DNA of 64,000 bases. It comes from Isoetes taiwanensis. Taxonomy: Eukaryota > Streptophyta > Lycopodiopsida > Isoetales > Isoetaceae. Where the stretch lies: contig JAJEKV010000549.1 of the NCBI GenBank assembly GCA_021234155.1, positions 64,001 to 128,000 of the forward strand. Reading direction: 5' to 3'. Of this stretch, positions 1-11,073 are shown one piece after another. The notes under the pieces are model-generated. The model did no database searches, was not told where the DNA came from, and saw only the letters and a list, made by a program, of their open reading frames with translations. Made by a program: the position numbers and the translations under genes. Positions within the stretch are counted from its first letter, which is position 1; each line of letters opens with the position of its first letter.

Positions 1-1322
1 GCAAACGTAAGGAGAAGAGGTGATAATGAGAATAATGAAACTCTAACGGCAAACAAAGTGACAAAGCAAAAACAAGAGCAAAATGTGCAAACAATATAAG
101 GACAAGAAATCGAAAATCAAGAGGGCAAATGGAACCACAAAACTGGACCATAGCTAGCAAGATTCCACTACAATGCACCGAAAAAGAGCGGAGCCACGAC
201 ATACATAAATGGATCATAAACAGAAACCTTGAACAATGCCCAAGAATGAAAAATAACTACGATGCAAAATAAGAAAACAAGGTGCAAGCACACAATAGAT
301 CAAAACATAAAAAACCTTGAATATGGACAAAATAACTGAAGGAAAAGAAGAAGTTGGTAACCGCAAACGCATCCAAGAGGAGCCAATGGAGCACGGGAAG
401 TAACTTAACCATAGAACGAAAATGGAACTTAGAGGAACAAGAACAATGTATCTAACCTGAAAACGAGGCATACGGAACACTTGAAGTCGATAACGCAAAG
501 AATATAGCCCACCAATCCAAGAGACAATTGAATAGCGGGGAGCATGGCAAGATGAAAATAAAGGTAAAGGGATCAAAATACCTGTATTAAAATAGAGTTA
601 GCAGAGCAGATGCCGATCCGTAAAGAACAAACAAAGCCCAAGGCATTTAGCCAGAAAACATGTGAGAAACTTACCTCTTTGTCACAAAAGAAAGTCATGC
701 ACATAATCATCACAAGAAGACGGTCAAACCATAAGATTTAGAATGCGCATAAATAAGGACGGAACAGAGGTTGCATGCCAAATGTTAGCACAAGACCAGG
801 CCAAATACATTATGAAAAAACGGCATGAGCCTAAACTCCCAATATGATCACAATATGAGATATGCAATGTAAAGAAAAAACCGATATCGAAGCCCCGATG
901 TAACAAGATACTAAAAGCTACTATGCCATTAAGTGCAACCCAAGCTATGTGTAGTCTATGCAAAGCTCCGGCGAATACTAAGATCAATGCGTAATCTTAC
1001 CAGCCTATGAACTAGGGCCACAGGAGTATGACAAAAGCGAAACAATCCGACTACTCAGCAATTAACTTTGAGGAAAACGAGAGAACCGTGATAATAAAAA
1101 GAACCAAGCCAAAGACATAAATGTTATGCCAACCAACCCCAAGAAAAAACAACAAGAAATTCTCCCCACGGCACCTCTGCGTTTACACATCACCACATCT
1201 CGATCCAAACATGTAACCCCAAACTTGAAACATCCCAAAAAAGAACTCAGTTTACAACAGAAAGCAAGGGGCTAAGGTATATAAGAGAAAAATGCTAAAA
1301 TGGACGTAAGATCCCACATATG

Positions 1323-2393
1323 TCGTCGATTCGCATAGCGAATCGGCATTCTTGCTCAAGACGAGCATGCATGCATTACATCGCCGCATGCATGCATCGC
1401 GATGCGTTTTGGGTCGTTCTTAGGCCACGTTTGCTATTATTGCGGAATTCTTCATCGACGTTTCATCGGCGCTTCCTCTTCTCTCATCAGTACCTTATTC
1501 TCTTTGAATTGTTTCCGTGCGGGGAGGGCTTCTTCCCCTTTGGTTTGGCTAATTTGGCGTTGTTTTCCGCTTGTCCTTTCCGCCTTTAGCCTTCATCCTG
1601 TGACCTTCGTCCCTCGATCCTAGTTTGTTAAGGAAGTCCTTTGGTATTCGCTTTGTTGGTTTCATGCGAGTCGCGGTGCAAAAGATCGTCGCCGATTCGC
1701 GTAGCTTAACGGGCATTCTTGCTCAAGACGAGCATGCATGCATTACATCGGGCCGTCGCATGCATGCATCGCATGCGTTTTGGGCCGTTCTTAGGTTGGC
1801 GTTTGCTACTTATTGCGGAATTCTTCATCGGCGTTTACCGGGCGCTTCCTCTTCTACCGGTACCTTATTCTCTTTGAACCCACCCTCCCCTTTCTTTGTT
1901 TATTATATTTTGTACAAGTTCTGTTTTTCATGTTTTTCCACCCGGTGGGTGATGCTTTTTTTCCGCCCACTGGGTGATGCTATTCTCTAGTATGTTTCTC
2001 GTTTGTTGTGTTGGTGATGTGGTGCAAGGTTGGCTGGCGCCATCCGTTTTGACTTCTCCATGCGGGGGTTTTGGGAGCGATTCTATGCCTTACGTTTGTC
2101 TAAGCCCCTTGCGAAGGCTTATCACTAGGTTTTTCCTCGAAAACCCCGAAGGGCGGGGTTTTTTAATCCGGTGATAAGCTTTCGGGGCAGTACATCAGCC
2201 ACTCATCTATTAGCATTGTATTTGTTTTTGGGGTCCAAATGATATAATTGGATTTTCCCTTTATTTTTCGTGGGTAGTTCGCATGTGTGCGGCTATCCGC
2301 TATCCACTGTCCACCATTGTAGAAATCTGCTGAGATGAATGAGAAGCCTATCTATCGGGCGCTTTGTTGGTTTCATGCGAGTCGCAGTGCAAG
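1323..2393. mobile_element. Unclassified 1.07-kb insertion, tandem dimer
   Basis: This block is absent from the second copy of the surrounding duplication, which shows the empty site at about 8951-8965. ATG stands on both sides, compatible with a 3-bp target duplication. The insert is made of two head-to-tail blocks (about 1323-1685 and 1686-2393). Both begin TCGTCG..GATTCGC and both end in GCTTTGTTGGTTTCATGCG followed by AGTCGC and GTGCAA. The shared part contains a GCATGCATGCAT tract and a GCGGAATTCTTCATCG motif. The two ends share a weak inverted motif (CGATTCGCATA against CGACTCGCATG). There is no recognisable coding sequence. A non-autonomous DNA transposon is possible but unproven. Confidence 0.6.
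2103..2189. repeat. Nested hairpin inside the insertion
   Basis: An inner perfect stem AAAACCCCG / CGGGGTTTT (2140-2148 with 2154-2162, five-base loop, followed by a T run) sits inside an outer imperfect inverted repeat: AGCCCC..GGCTTATCAC near 2103-2124 pairs with GTGATAAGC..GGGGC at 2171-2188. The inner part resembles a bacterial terminator by shape only. In this setting it is more likely a transposon secondary structure. Confidence 0.75.
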
Positions 2394-3055
2394 AATGTGA
2401 AAAGAATGCAAAAAGAATGCATCAACTGTAGGCGTAAAACATCAAAAAATTTCAAACTGAAAAAAAACTATAAAACGCAGATGAGCAAAATTCTCAAAGA
2501 CCGATCAATAGACAATGAACAATTGTAAAAAAGATACAAAAAGCCCCAAAATTTGAGGAAATGCAAGAACCGTAATGTGAACCCCATCTATTAAAATATA
2601 TGAGCAATCATCATACTGCAACCCAAAGCCAGAACAACCTCGAATATCAATCGATGCCATTCTAGTTATGGTCAATATGAATCAGTTTGAGAAAAGATAA
2701 AGGCACTCTTATGAATACGGAAGAAATGAAAGAGGTGTAGTAAGGTCTAGGGAAAAGGTGGAAGACGAGCAAGAGAAACTAAGAACTTATCACAAATCAA
2801 GAGGACACCCGGTATCCCAATGTTAGAAGGAGGAGGGGAAACCGGCGCCCGGTATTCCGGGCTGTTGAACCTGCGCCAGCGACAGGCGGTGGATGCTCCG
2901 GCCTGGAAACGGTGAAACATGAAGCCAACTTTTGGCAGATCGACTGCTGAAACCCCAGGGATTAGCTATCAAGGAAAAACAACTGAGAAGAAAAGACAAC
3001 CACCTCCCATGGATCCAATCAGCCGAGACAAATCCAAGAGGGGCAATCACCGACA

Positions 3056-3300
3056 AGTATGTTGAATTAGCAAAGTTGGCAACAATTGTCATGGTTAGGT
3101 GCTCAAGTACAACTATCCGTGGAAAGCGGATTCAAACTATATGAATCACATCAAGGATAAATATAGGAATAGATTGCAAAACAATAAGACTTGATGCTTT
3201 GTTGAGGGTTGGGTTGAAGGTCCACTAATGGAAGCAATTGATGAATTTGATTTTGATGACTCTATCCGTCATTGGAAAGCGGTAAAAGTATAGATACAAG
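3056..3300 (+). pseudogene. hAT transposase C-terminal fragment
   Basis: Read across frames, the segment resembles the C-terminal dimerisation region of plant hAT transposases: YVELAKLATIVMV, then a serine-rich stretch, MNHIKDKYRNRL, then EGPLMEAIDEFDFDDSI. These pieces lie in at least two reading frames, so the copy is frameshifted and dead. No N-terminal zinc finger or catalytic core is present. It begins exactly where the homology of the duplicated segment ends, so the duplication junction and the transposon fragment may share a breakpoint. hAT assignment rests on motif recognition. Confidence 0.65.
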
Positions 3301-3596
3301 CACTAGTGCAGTCCAAACTAATGCCAATATTGGCTCTGAAAGTGACATTGAAGAAGTGGAGTGAATTTGAATGAAGTTTTGGCACTATTATAATTTCTGT
3401 TATGAAACTATTGCAGCAAATTTGTTCTTGAACTTGCTCTACTCTTTATTTGATGTCAATGGGAATATAATTCAATATAAAAAACCATGTTTCCGTTTAC
3501 ATTTTATGGTCATAGGAAAAAAAAACTTGCTGGTTTTAAAGTTACATGGAATGGTAGGCAAGATTAAGTGATTAGCAAGTTCTCTTTAAAGTTACA

Positions 3597-3730
3597 CGGA
3601 AACCCACAGACACAATGTAAAGTGGTTGGGGGCAGGGCCCAACCAAGCAATGTAGTGTGGTGTGTGATCACATGTCCAGTTGGATGCTGCCTAGTGGCGT
3701 GACGTTAAAATACTATCTATCTATCTATCT
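3597..3730 (+). mobile_element. Short retroposon-like insert with (TATC)n tail
   Basis: A segment of about 134 bp ends in a TATC microsatellite (about 3709-3730) and is flanked by TTTAAAGTTACA at 3585-3596 and 3731-3742, as expected for a SINE or truncated LINE with 12-bp target duplication. Caution: a third copy of AAAGTTACA lies at about 3538, so the flanking match could be a local repeat. No clear polymerase III promoter boxes were seen. Confidence 0.4.
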
Positions 3731-4369
3731 TTTAAAGTTACAGGAAATTTTCCCTTTGATACTAAAAAGTTTCTAAAATCCTGTCGAGAACTAATTAGCT
3801 TGTTTCTTCCAGCAGGTATGTCGGCGAGATTTAAGAGGCAAGTGTCTACCATGTTTAGTGGAATACGAGATTCCACTAAGTTCTCTCGTATAATCATGAG
3901 ATTCTATCGAGATTTTCTGAGTTTCTCTTGAACCCAATGGCAAGAAATTCCCTAAGATTCTATTAGATTCCACCAGGTTCCCTCACATTCTATGTAGATT
4001 CACTAAGATTCTCCCATATTCCCTCAAGATTTGTGAGAGAGATTTTCTAAGTTTCTCTTGAATACAATGGCGAGGTGTCCCGCAGATATGATGCCAAAGC
4101 ATTGCTTTTGAAATTTTCTCATCAAGAGAAACATGATAGCGCAGGTTTTATTGCAATCAAATGCCAACACCATGAGCTACAAGCACTATATGTTGATCTA
4201 CGCAATAGATGTTTAAATAAAATTAAAAAATTGTTTCACCGTTAAAATTATGCTCCAGGTTATTTCCAGCTTTGTGGTTTACGCCTTGAACGAGCCTAAT
4301 TACCATGTAATCTACAACAAAAAACAAGAGACTTTGGAGAGACATCAGCTGGCCATATATCATGGAATA
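3731..4369. repeat. Degenerate GATTCTA-type short repeats, no gene
   Basis: Between about 3860 and 4075 short motifs such as GATTCTAT, TAGATTC, TTCCCT and GAGATTTTCTAAGTTTCTCTTG recur in loosely tandem fashion, including two near-identical copies of the last motif (about 3910 and 4050). Their open frames have no recognisable product. The rest holds nothing I can support. Confidence 0.4.
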
Positions 4370-4935
4370 AATTACTAATCGCATATTTTTTATTAGCCAG
4401 AATGAGTTTAGCTAAACTTGCTCGATATTAATCCCAAATCTTTCTGTGGTTTAGCGAAACTCTATACATTTTTCCTCCCATACTTTCTGGCGTTTAGCTA
4501 AACTAACCCAAACATCATCCCAAGAATTTCTATGGTGTGGCCAACAGAAAATAGTAAACCAAATTACTATACTTGTTTTCAATATGTTCCACTTATTTTA
4601 GTCATTTTCTTTGTGAAAACATTCTAAAACGAAGTCTAGGACTCAAATTTAGAAACTAGACTACTAATCATATATTTCATATAAATTAGAATGATGTTAG
4701 CTAAACTAGCCCAAAATTCATTCTAAAAGTTTCTATGGTTTAGCTAAACAATACAAAATTTCACTCTTTTACTTTCTAGCATTTGGCTAAAGAGCTCCAG
4801 GGTTGGTGCAGTCCCGAAAAAAGTTAAGCTAAAATTATTATTTTTTTCCCAATTTTTTCCATTTACTTTAGCCTTTTTTTTTGAAAATGTGCTAAAAAAT
4901 CGCCAAATAGCTAAGTTTAGCCCTTAAATTATTCC
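4370..4935. repeat. Diverged tandem direct repeat, unit about 285 bp
   Basis: Two neighbouring blocks (about 4370-4645 and 4665-4935) share an ordered series of motifs: CTACTAATC or TTACTAATC, TTAGCTAAACT, TTTCTATGG or TTTCTGTGG with TTTAGC, TACTTTCT, a TTTAGC or TTTGGC stretch, and a T-rich GTGAAAACATTCTAAAA or TGAAAATGTGCTAAAA end. Divergence is substantial. The repeated TTTAGCTAAAC motif is self-complementary. Confidence 0.55.
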
Positions 4936-5149
4936 ATGCCATATATCATCTTCAATGGACAATTGTGTGAACAATTCTATTTTATTGTTTACTATCATAA
5001 ACTCCAAAGTAATCACCCGACACAAAACATGAAAAGAGTATTCGTCTTCTCCAACTTCAAATACTCACGGCTGACTGAAATGTCACAATATCCACCAGAG
5101 CAGGGCGTTTAATTGTGTAAACTTGGACATATGCAATCATGTTGGGGAA

Positions 5150-5513
5150 AGCGAGGTTCCAAACGTATAATCATTCAAATATTCATAAGGGTATTCATAA
5201 TCACAACAATTTGCCCTTCTTAATATCCTCGAGAAACCGCTTTCAGGGGTCTTTAAGTGTCTTAAACATCCAGTCCATCCAAATTGTGTAGTGGCCATAA
5301 TTGTCTTGGGTAAAAGTAGTATGATGAATAGTATGGTAAGTCGCACCCATAACCGCCAAACTTGGCCATCGATCTGATCATGTATGTTAGTCGCCAGATC
5401 CCTTCCATAAAACAGAGCAATCTCGCGGATCAAGAGATGCATGGGTACTAGAAACAATGATATAACATGCGGAATGGCTTGTAATATACCATCAATTGGG
5501 TGGAAGGCCAGCC
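5150..5513 (-). pseudogene. Delta7-sterol C-5 desaturase exon fragment
   Basis: After a good acceptor (TTCTGCAG, exon from 5513 downward) the frame reads AFHPIDGILQAIPHVISLFL, then [12 protein letters not shown]. After a one-base deletion, another frame continues [13 protein letters not shown], then [13 protein letters not shown]. This order, with the HTIHH histidine cluster, matches plant sterol C-5 desaturases, endoplasmic reticulum di-iron enzymes of sterol synthesis. One missing base in the codons after QVW breaks the frame, and no upstream exons are seen because the flank passes directly into duplicated A-rich DNA. I read it as a captured or orphaned gene fragment, not a working gene. 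Confidence 0.75.
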
Positions 5514-5704
5514 CTGCAGAAGAAGTAACATTTACATTTAACTGTTGGAAGATTTGATGATGATATATCAAATGATGTTATAAATGTGCCCTCCTTAATG
5601 ACAAATTCACTAAACAACATTTTCTGTAGTAATACGAAATCTCAGTCAAAATGCAAGCCTTAAGCCTTTTCCTTTAAAGACTTGCATATGTCCAAAATTG
5701 CAGC

Positions 5705-6340
5705 ATAAGAATATGAGCATACATATGGCATCTGGCAGGGAGAGAAAAGCATAGAAATAACCAATTTCAAAAAGGAAAATCGAAATACATAACATGAAAA
5801 TAAAAAAAAATGAAAGGAAATCTGATCGAGACAAAAGCTATACCTGCAGATGCTAAGAATGAAACAAAAGTGCAAATGCAAATCAAGAGAGATGAAGCAA
5901 CCTGGAGCATAGGCAATAAAAATTAAAAGAGCAAATGACACCTTAAACAAAGCAATCTAAAGCAACATAATGGGGACAAATGGAACCAAACGTAATATTG
6001 AAGCCAGTGGAAAGGAGACCATTAGAAGCTAAGAAGAGAAGGAATGGAGACCTGGCTAATGCAACTGACGAAAAAGAGATGAAGTATGAACCAAAATGAA
6101 AGGACAGATGGCACATAATGAAGCAAGGAAATAGACTAAAAAAGGACTGAACGAGTAATAAAAATAGAAACAACTCATATAGGAATAGTAAACAAAAAGG
6201 TGAAAAAATGATATAACTGAACTTGAGAGATGGAACCTAAGGAGCTAGATTGGGAGCATAAAGAGCCAAGATGAACTAGAGCAACTTGGGACAAACCCAT
6301 GGAGCAAACGTAAGGAGAAGAGGCGATAACGAGACTAAAG
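5705..6340. repeat. Direct duplication of about 0.6 kb, copy 1
   Basis: This A-rich stretch recurs at about 6866-7465, with conserved blocks such as GAGCATACATATGG, CAGGGAGAGAAAAGCAT and GGAGCTAGATTGGGAGCAT. Its end (GCAAACGTAAGGAGAAGAGG at about 6305) is the same sequence that opens both copies of the larger duplication. No coding potential is evident. Confidence 0.85.
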
Positions 6341-6865
6341 GAGAACACGATGTAGGAAGGCTATGAGAGACGGAAACGGGAACACAAGAATGAAGAAGAC
6401 AATGGAATAGTGCAGTAAGAGATGAGAGAAGGAACTGTAGTCACGAAGATGATGTCAACATCAAAGTAACGATCTCAAATGACTAATGTACCAATAAATA
6501 CTACACTAACAAAGACACTATAAAAGCAAACTATCCTAACAAGCAATAGAAAAAGGAGCAAGAAGACAAAGAAACCAAAGAAGGAACCAATGTGACTAAT
6601 ATAGTAATAATGTCACCAGAGTGAAAATGGAACAATAAGCTAAAGAAATAAATTAAGGAAACAATGCAAACACAACCAAGAATCTAATAAAAGCGATTGA
6701 AATTGTGGAATAAAGAAAGGGAGGAACGAGTCTACAAAGGTCACTGCAACAAAAATAGAATGCACAAATGAAGCTGATGGGACACATGGAACAAGTGGAG
6801 TGAATTCACAAATAGAGACAACAAAGGAGCAACGCGAAAGACATAACCTTAGAGCAAATAGAACA
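6341..6865. other. A-rich spacer without a gene
   Basis: The plus strand is dominated by A and G. It separates the two copies of the 0.6-kb duplication. The minus strand has one open frame (6640-6876) with no recognisable domain, attributed to composition. Confidence 0.5.
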
Positions 6866-7447
6866 TGAGCATACATATGGTATCTTGCAGGGAGAGAAAA
6901 GCATTGAAATAACCAATTTCAAAAAGGAAAATCGAAATACATAACATGAAAATCAACAAAAAATGAAAGGAAAGACGATCGAGACAAAAGCTACGCTCCA
7001 GATGCTAAGAAGGAAACAAAAGTGCAAATGCAAATCAAGAGAGATGGAGCAACTGGAGCATAGGGCAATAAAAAGAGCAAAACGACACCTCAAACAAAGC
7101 AATCTAAAGCAACATAATGGGGACAAATGGAACCAAACGTAATATTGAAGCCAGTGGAAAGGAGACCATTAGAAGCTAAGAAGAGAAGGAATTGAGACCT
7201 GGCTAATGCAACTGACGAAAAAGAGATGAAGTATGAACCAAAATGAAAAGACAGATGGCACATAATGAAGCAAGGAAATAGACTAAAAAGGACTGAAAGA
7301 GTAATAAAAATAGAAACAACTCATATAGGAATAGTAAACAAAAAGGTGAAAAAGTGATAACTGAACTTGAGAGATGGAACATAAGGAGCTAGATTGGGAG
7401 CATAAAGAGCTCAGATGAACTAGAGCAACTTGGGACAAACCCATGGA
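6866..7447. repeat. Direct duplication of about 0.6 kb, copy 2
   Basis: This is the second copy of the block at 5705-6340, with small indels and substitutions. It runs directly into the second copy of the larger duplication at 7448, so the two blocks probably belong to one larger repeated unit whose first copy is cut by the window start. Confidence 0.85.
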
Positions 7448-9617
7448 GCAAACGTAAGGAGAAGAGGCGATAATGAGAATAATGAAACTCTAACGGCAAA
7501 CAAAGTGATAAAGCAAAAACAAGAGCAAAATGTGCAAACAATATAAGATAAGATAAGATAAGATAAGATAATTTTTTACGTCCACGGGAACCCAACGGGT
7601 TATGGGACGGCACATGCAAGGGCAACAGCCCATCTAAAACTTGGGGACTAGGCCCCATCACCAAACACAATAACCAAATATTAAAAGGCTACCAAGAATA
7701 AGATAAGATAATGCTAATGCTAGTAGTAAAACAAAAAAAGAAAACGAAAATCAAGAGGGCAAATGGAACCACAAAACTGGACCATAGCTAGCAAGATTCC
7801 ACCACAATGCACCGAAAAAGAGCGGAGCCACGACATACATAAATGGATCATAAACAGAAACCTTGAACAATGCCCAAGAATGAAAAATAACTACGTTGCA
7901 AAATAAGAAAACAAGGTGCAAGCACACAATAGATCAAAACATAAAAAACCTTGAATATGGACAAAATAACTGAAGGAAAAGAAGAAGTTGGTAACCGCAA
8001 ACGCATCCAAGAGGAGCCAATGGAGCACGGGAAGTAACTTAACCATAGAACGAAAATGGAACTTAGAGGAACAAGAACAATGTATCTAACCTGAAAACGA
8101 GGCATACGGAACACTTGAAGCTGACAACGCAGTAACATAGCCCACCAATCCAAGAGACAATTGGAATAGCAGGAGCATGGCAAGATGAAAATAAAGGTAA
8201 AGGGATCAAAATACCTGTATTAAAATAGAGTTAGCAGAGCAGATGCCGATCCGTAAAGAACAAACAAAGCCCAAGGCATTTAGCCAGAAAACATGTGAGA
8301 AACTTACCTCTTTGTCACAAAAGAAAGTCATGCACATAATCATCACAAGAAGACGGTCAAACCATAAGATTTAGAATGCGCATAAATAAGGACAGAACAG
8401 AGATTGCATGCCAAATGTTAGCACAAGACCAGGCCAAATACATTATGAAAAAACAGCATGAGCCTAAACTCCCAATATGATCACAATATGAGATATGCAA
8501 TGTAAAGAAAAAACCGATATCGAAGCCCCGATGTAACAAGATACTAAAAGCTACTATGCCATTAAGTGCAACCCAAGCTATGTGTAGTCTATGCAAAGCT
8601 CCGGCGAATACTAAGATCAATGCGTAATCTTACCAGCCTATGAACTAGGGCCACAGGAGTATGACAAAAGCGAAACAATCCGACTACTCAGCAATTAACT
8701 TTGAGGAAAACGAGAGAACCGTGATAATAAAAAGAACCAAGCCAAAGACATAAATGTTATGCCAACCAACCCCAAGAAAAAACAACAAGAAATTCTCCCC
8801 GCGGCACCTCTGCGTTTACACATCACCACATCTCGATCCAAACATGTAACCCCAAACTTGAAACATCCCAAAAAGAACTGGGTTTACAAACGTGAAAGCA
8901 AGGGGCTAAGGTATATAAGAGAAAAATGCTAAAATGGACGTAAGATCCCACATATGTGAAAAGAATGCAAAAAGAATGCATCAACTGTAGGCGTAAAACA
9001 TCAAAAAATTTCAAACTGAAAAAAACTATAAAACGCAGATGAGCAAAATTCTCAAAGAATAGATCAATAGACAATGAACAATTGTAAAAAAGATACAAAA
9101 AGCCAAAAATGTGAGGAAATGCAAGAAGAAGTAATGTGAACCCCATCTATTAAAATATATGAGCAATCATCATATCGCAACCCCAAAGCCGAACAACCTT
9201 GAATATCAATCGATGCCATTCTAGTTATGGTCAATATGAATCAGTTTGAGAAAAGATAAAGCCGCTCTTATGAATACGGAAGAAATGAAAGAGGTGTAGT
9301 AAGGTCTAGGGAAAAGGTGGAAGACGAGCAAGAGAAACTAAGAACTTATCACAAATCAAAAGGACACCCGGTATCCCAATGTTAGAAGGAGGAGGGGAAA
9401 CCGGCGCCCGGTATTCCAGGCTGTTGAACCTGCGCCAGCGACAGGCGGTGGATGCTCCGGCCTGGAAACGGTGAAACATGAAGCCAACTTTTGGCAGATC
9501 GACTGCTGAAACCCCAGGGATTAGCGATCAAGGAAAAACAACTGAGAAGAAAAGACAACCACCTCCCATGGATCCAATCAGCCGAGACAAATCCAAGAGG
9601 GGCAATCACCGACTCCT
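7448..9617. repeat. Segmental duplication, copy 2
   Basis: This is a near-identical, same-orientation copy of 1-3055 without the 1.07-kb insertion, but with its own insertion of about 190 bp at roughly 7548-7738. Homology ends at the bases CAATCACCGAC near 9617, after which the two copies differ completely. Minus-strand open frames are conserved between copies only because the DNA is. Confidence 0.9.
7548..7738 (-). mobile_element. Retroposon end with (TTATC)n tail, private to copy 2
   Basis: Copy 1 of the duplication lacks this block (join at about 98). On the minus strand it ends CCCGTTGGGTTCCCGTGG, then ACGTAAAAAATTATC followed by TTATC repeats (plus-strand AAGAT repeats at about 7541-7570). 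The same 3' end with different microsatellite tails appears at 54497-54560 and at the end of the LINE at 58590, so I interpret it as a truncated LINE or a SINE borrowing its 3' end. Target duplications cannot be fixed because the flanks are themselves AAGAT repeats. Confidence 0.55.
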
Positions 9618-11060
9618 TAAAATCCAAAAAGCTATGCGACAGACAATTGGACAAGGCAAGGAAGTCTAACAGGATACCAAGACGGAAAGAAGGCAGGCTG
9701 CAAGACTAGATGATTCGTAGTGGCAAGTCGCCAAGACAGATAGCTAGGACGGAATATAAGTCACCCACCCAAAGATGGTCGATCAAGGAGAAAAGCGGAT
9801 TGCCTCATGGGATCTGAACCGGATCCAATACCAGTTTGTGCAATAGAGTGAATGTGGTTTGTGCAATAGCCCAGATCGTCCTCTGAATCTAGACCGACAG
9901 GCAAAAGCCCAAGCGATTTGGAATAAGGGAACTTGGATATGGCTAATCAAGAGCTTAAGGGGCCACCGACACAGTAAATCCGAAAAAGAAAACAGAAATA
10001 GAAAAAGCTGTGACGAAAGTCAACCTGGCAGAAAACCGACGTGTTCACCAAAGCTATGAAGAAAACAAACGCCAGAAGTTCAAATCGATAAAGAACAAAA
10101 ACCTCCTTTGTATGGCAGGTCCACAGCTTCATCGGAGAAGTCGGGATCCATCTGACCAAATGGCTCTAGAGACATCCCTACGGGCCCTTCAGCCCGCGCA
10201 TCAAAGGTACGAACATGCAAAAGAAAAAGAACCCACTTTAATCCCCGCATGGTTGAAAAAAGTAAAAACTGCTCTCATGATCTGCAACGGAACTAAACCA
10301 CACCGCCTTCAAGGAAGAGGGGAAAAATGCTTTGCAAACGAAGAGAAAAGGGTATAGATAGAAGCCCTATCCTCAGCCTAGAAGAAATCAAAATAGAGAA
10401 TCATAGGAGAGTAAGAAACTGATAGGATAGAGAAGAAGGAGAAATCTAGCTCAAGAGAACGCCGATGATAGAACAATGAAGAGAGGCTGAATAAATAGGA
10501 GGAGTGACAAAGGGACGTCCCCATCCAAGGAATGTCGGTTCTATTGCTGTCGCAATAGAACCGTGGCATTGTTGGTCGCTCCTTAAAAATGGTCGTTGAT
10601 TGCTTGCCCTATGATACAATGAGAAGGATAGAGGGCATGGATGCTTGCCCTACGGCATGGCAGTGCATGGAAATGCAAGGAAAAGTATCTGACACAACTT
10701 TATCTAAACGAATTAGCTCAAAAAGTTGTTCCTTGGAGACAAGACTCCAGACGGATTAGATAGTGCAAACGGGAAGGGGAATCACATACACAGCCTAAAC
10801 AGGATGACTTATATAACATTGTTGATTGACATACTTATATATCCTGGTTCAAGCTATGTACTTTGAGAATCATGTTCTAGCAAGGTGCCAAAAAGAGGAG
10901 ATCTTGAGGTTCAAGTAAAAGAAAAAAAATAAAAATGAAGAGACTATAATAAATTGATAAGCTTTTTTATCCATTGACCATGTTATAGGATTACATCAAA
11001 AGGGTACATAAGGCATGTACCTTATAACTTTCATGAAGCACAAAAAAGAGTATTCTAAGG
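9618..11060. other. Region without supportable genes
   Basis: Both strands were read. Short open frames are present, among them overlapping ones around 9950-10360, but none shows a domain, splice pattern or repeat. The plus strand stays purine-rich up to about 10600. A short inverted repeat (CGGTTCTATTG and CAATAGAACCG, 10534-10563) is the only structure noticed. Confidence 0.4.
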
Positions 11061-11073
11061 CAATGCTCTTCTA

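Larger units (their letters stand above)
1..3055. repeat. Segmental duplication, copy 1
   Basis: Apart from a private insertion at 1323-2393, this stretch reads through almost unchanged at 7448-9617, in the same orientation. The two copies differ by scattered substitutions and small indels only. The plus strand is strongly A-rich with few T, so the minus strand shows several long open frames that are composition artefacts with no recognisable domain. The homology stops sharply at about 3055, where copy 1 enters hAT transposase sequence and copy 2 enters unrelated sequence. Nothing in it looks protein coding. It could be non-coding sequence of a large retroelement; no evidence decides this. 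Confidence 0.9.

Noticed and set aside
214-576. Minus-strand open frame, conserved at 7848-8183
   Set aside because: The sequence is shared only because the DNA is duplicated; the strand is T-rich so stops are rare, and the peptide is hydrophobic and without domain.
724-987. Minus-strand open frame, conserved at 8357-8620
   Set aside because: Same reason: duplicated A-rich DNA, no splice pattern or family match.
2140-2166. Bacterial-type intrinsic terminator
   Set aside because: Shape fits, but the context is an inserted repeat in plant DNA with no bacterial gene; treated as transposon secondary structure.
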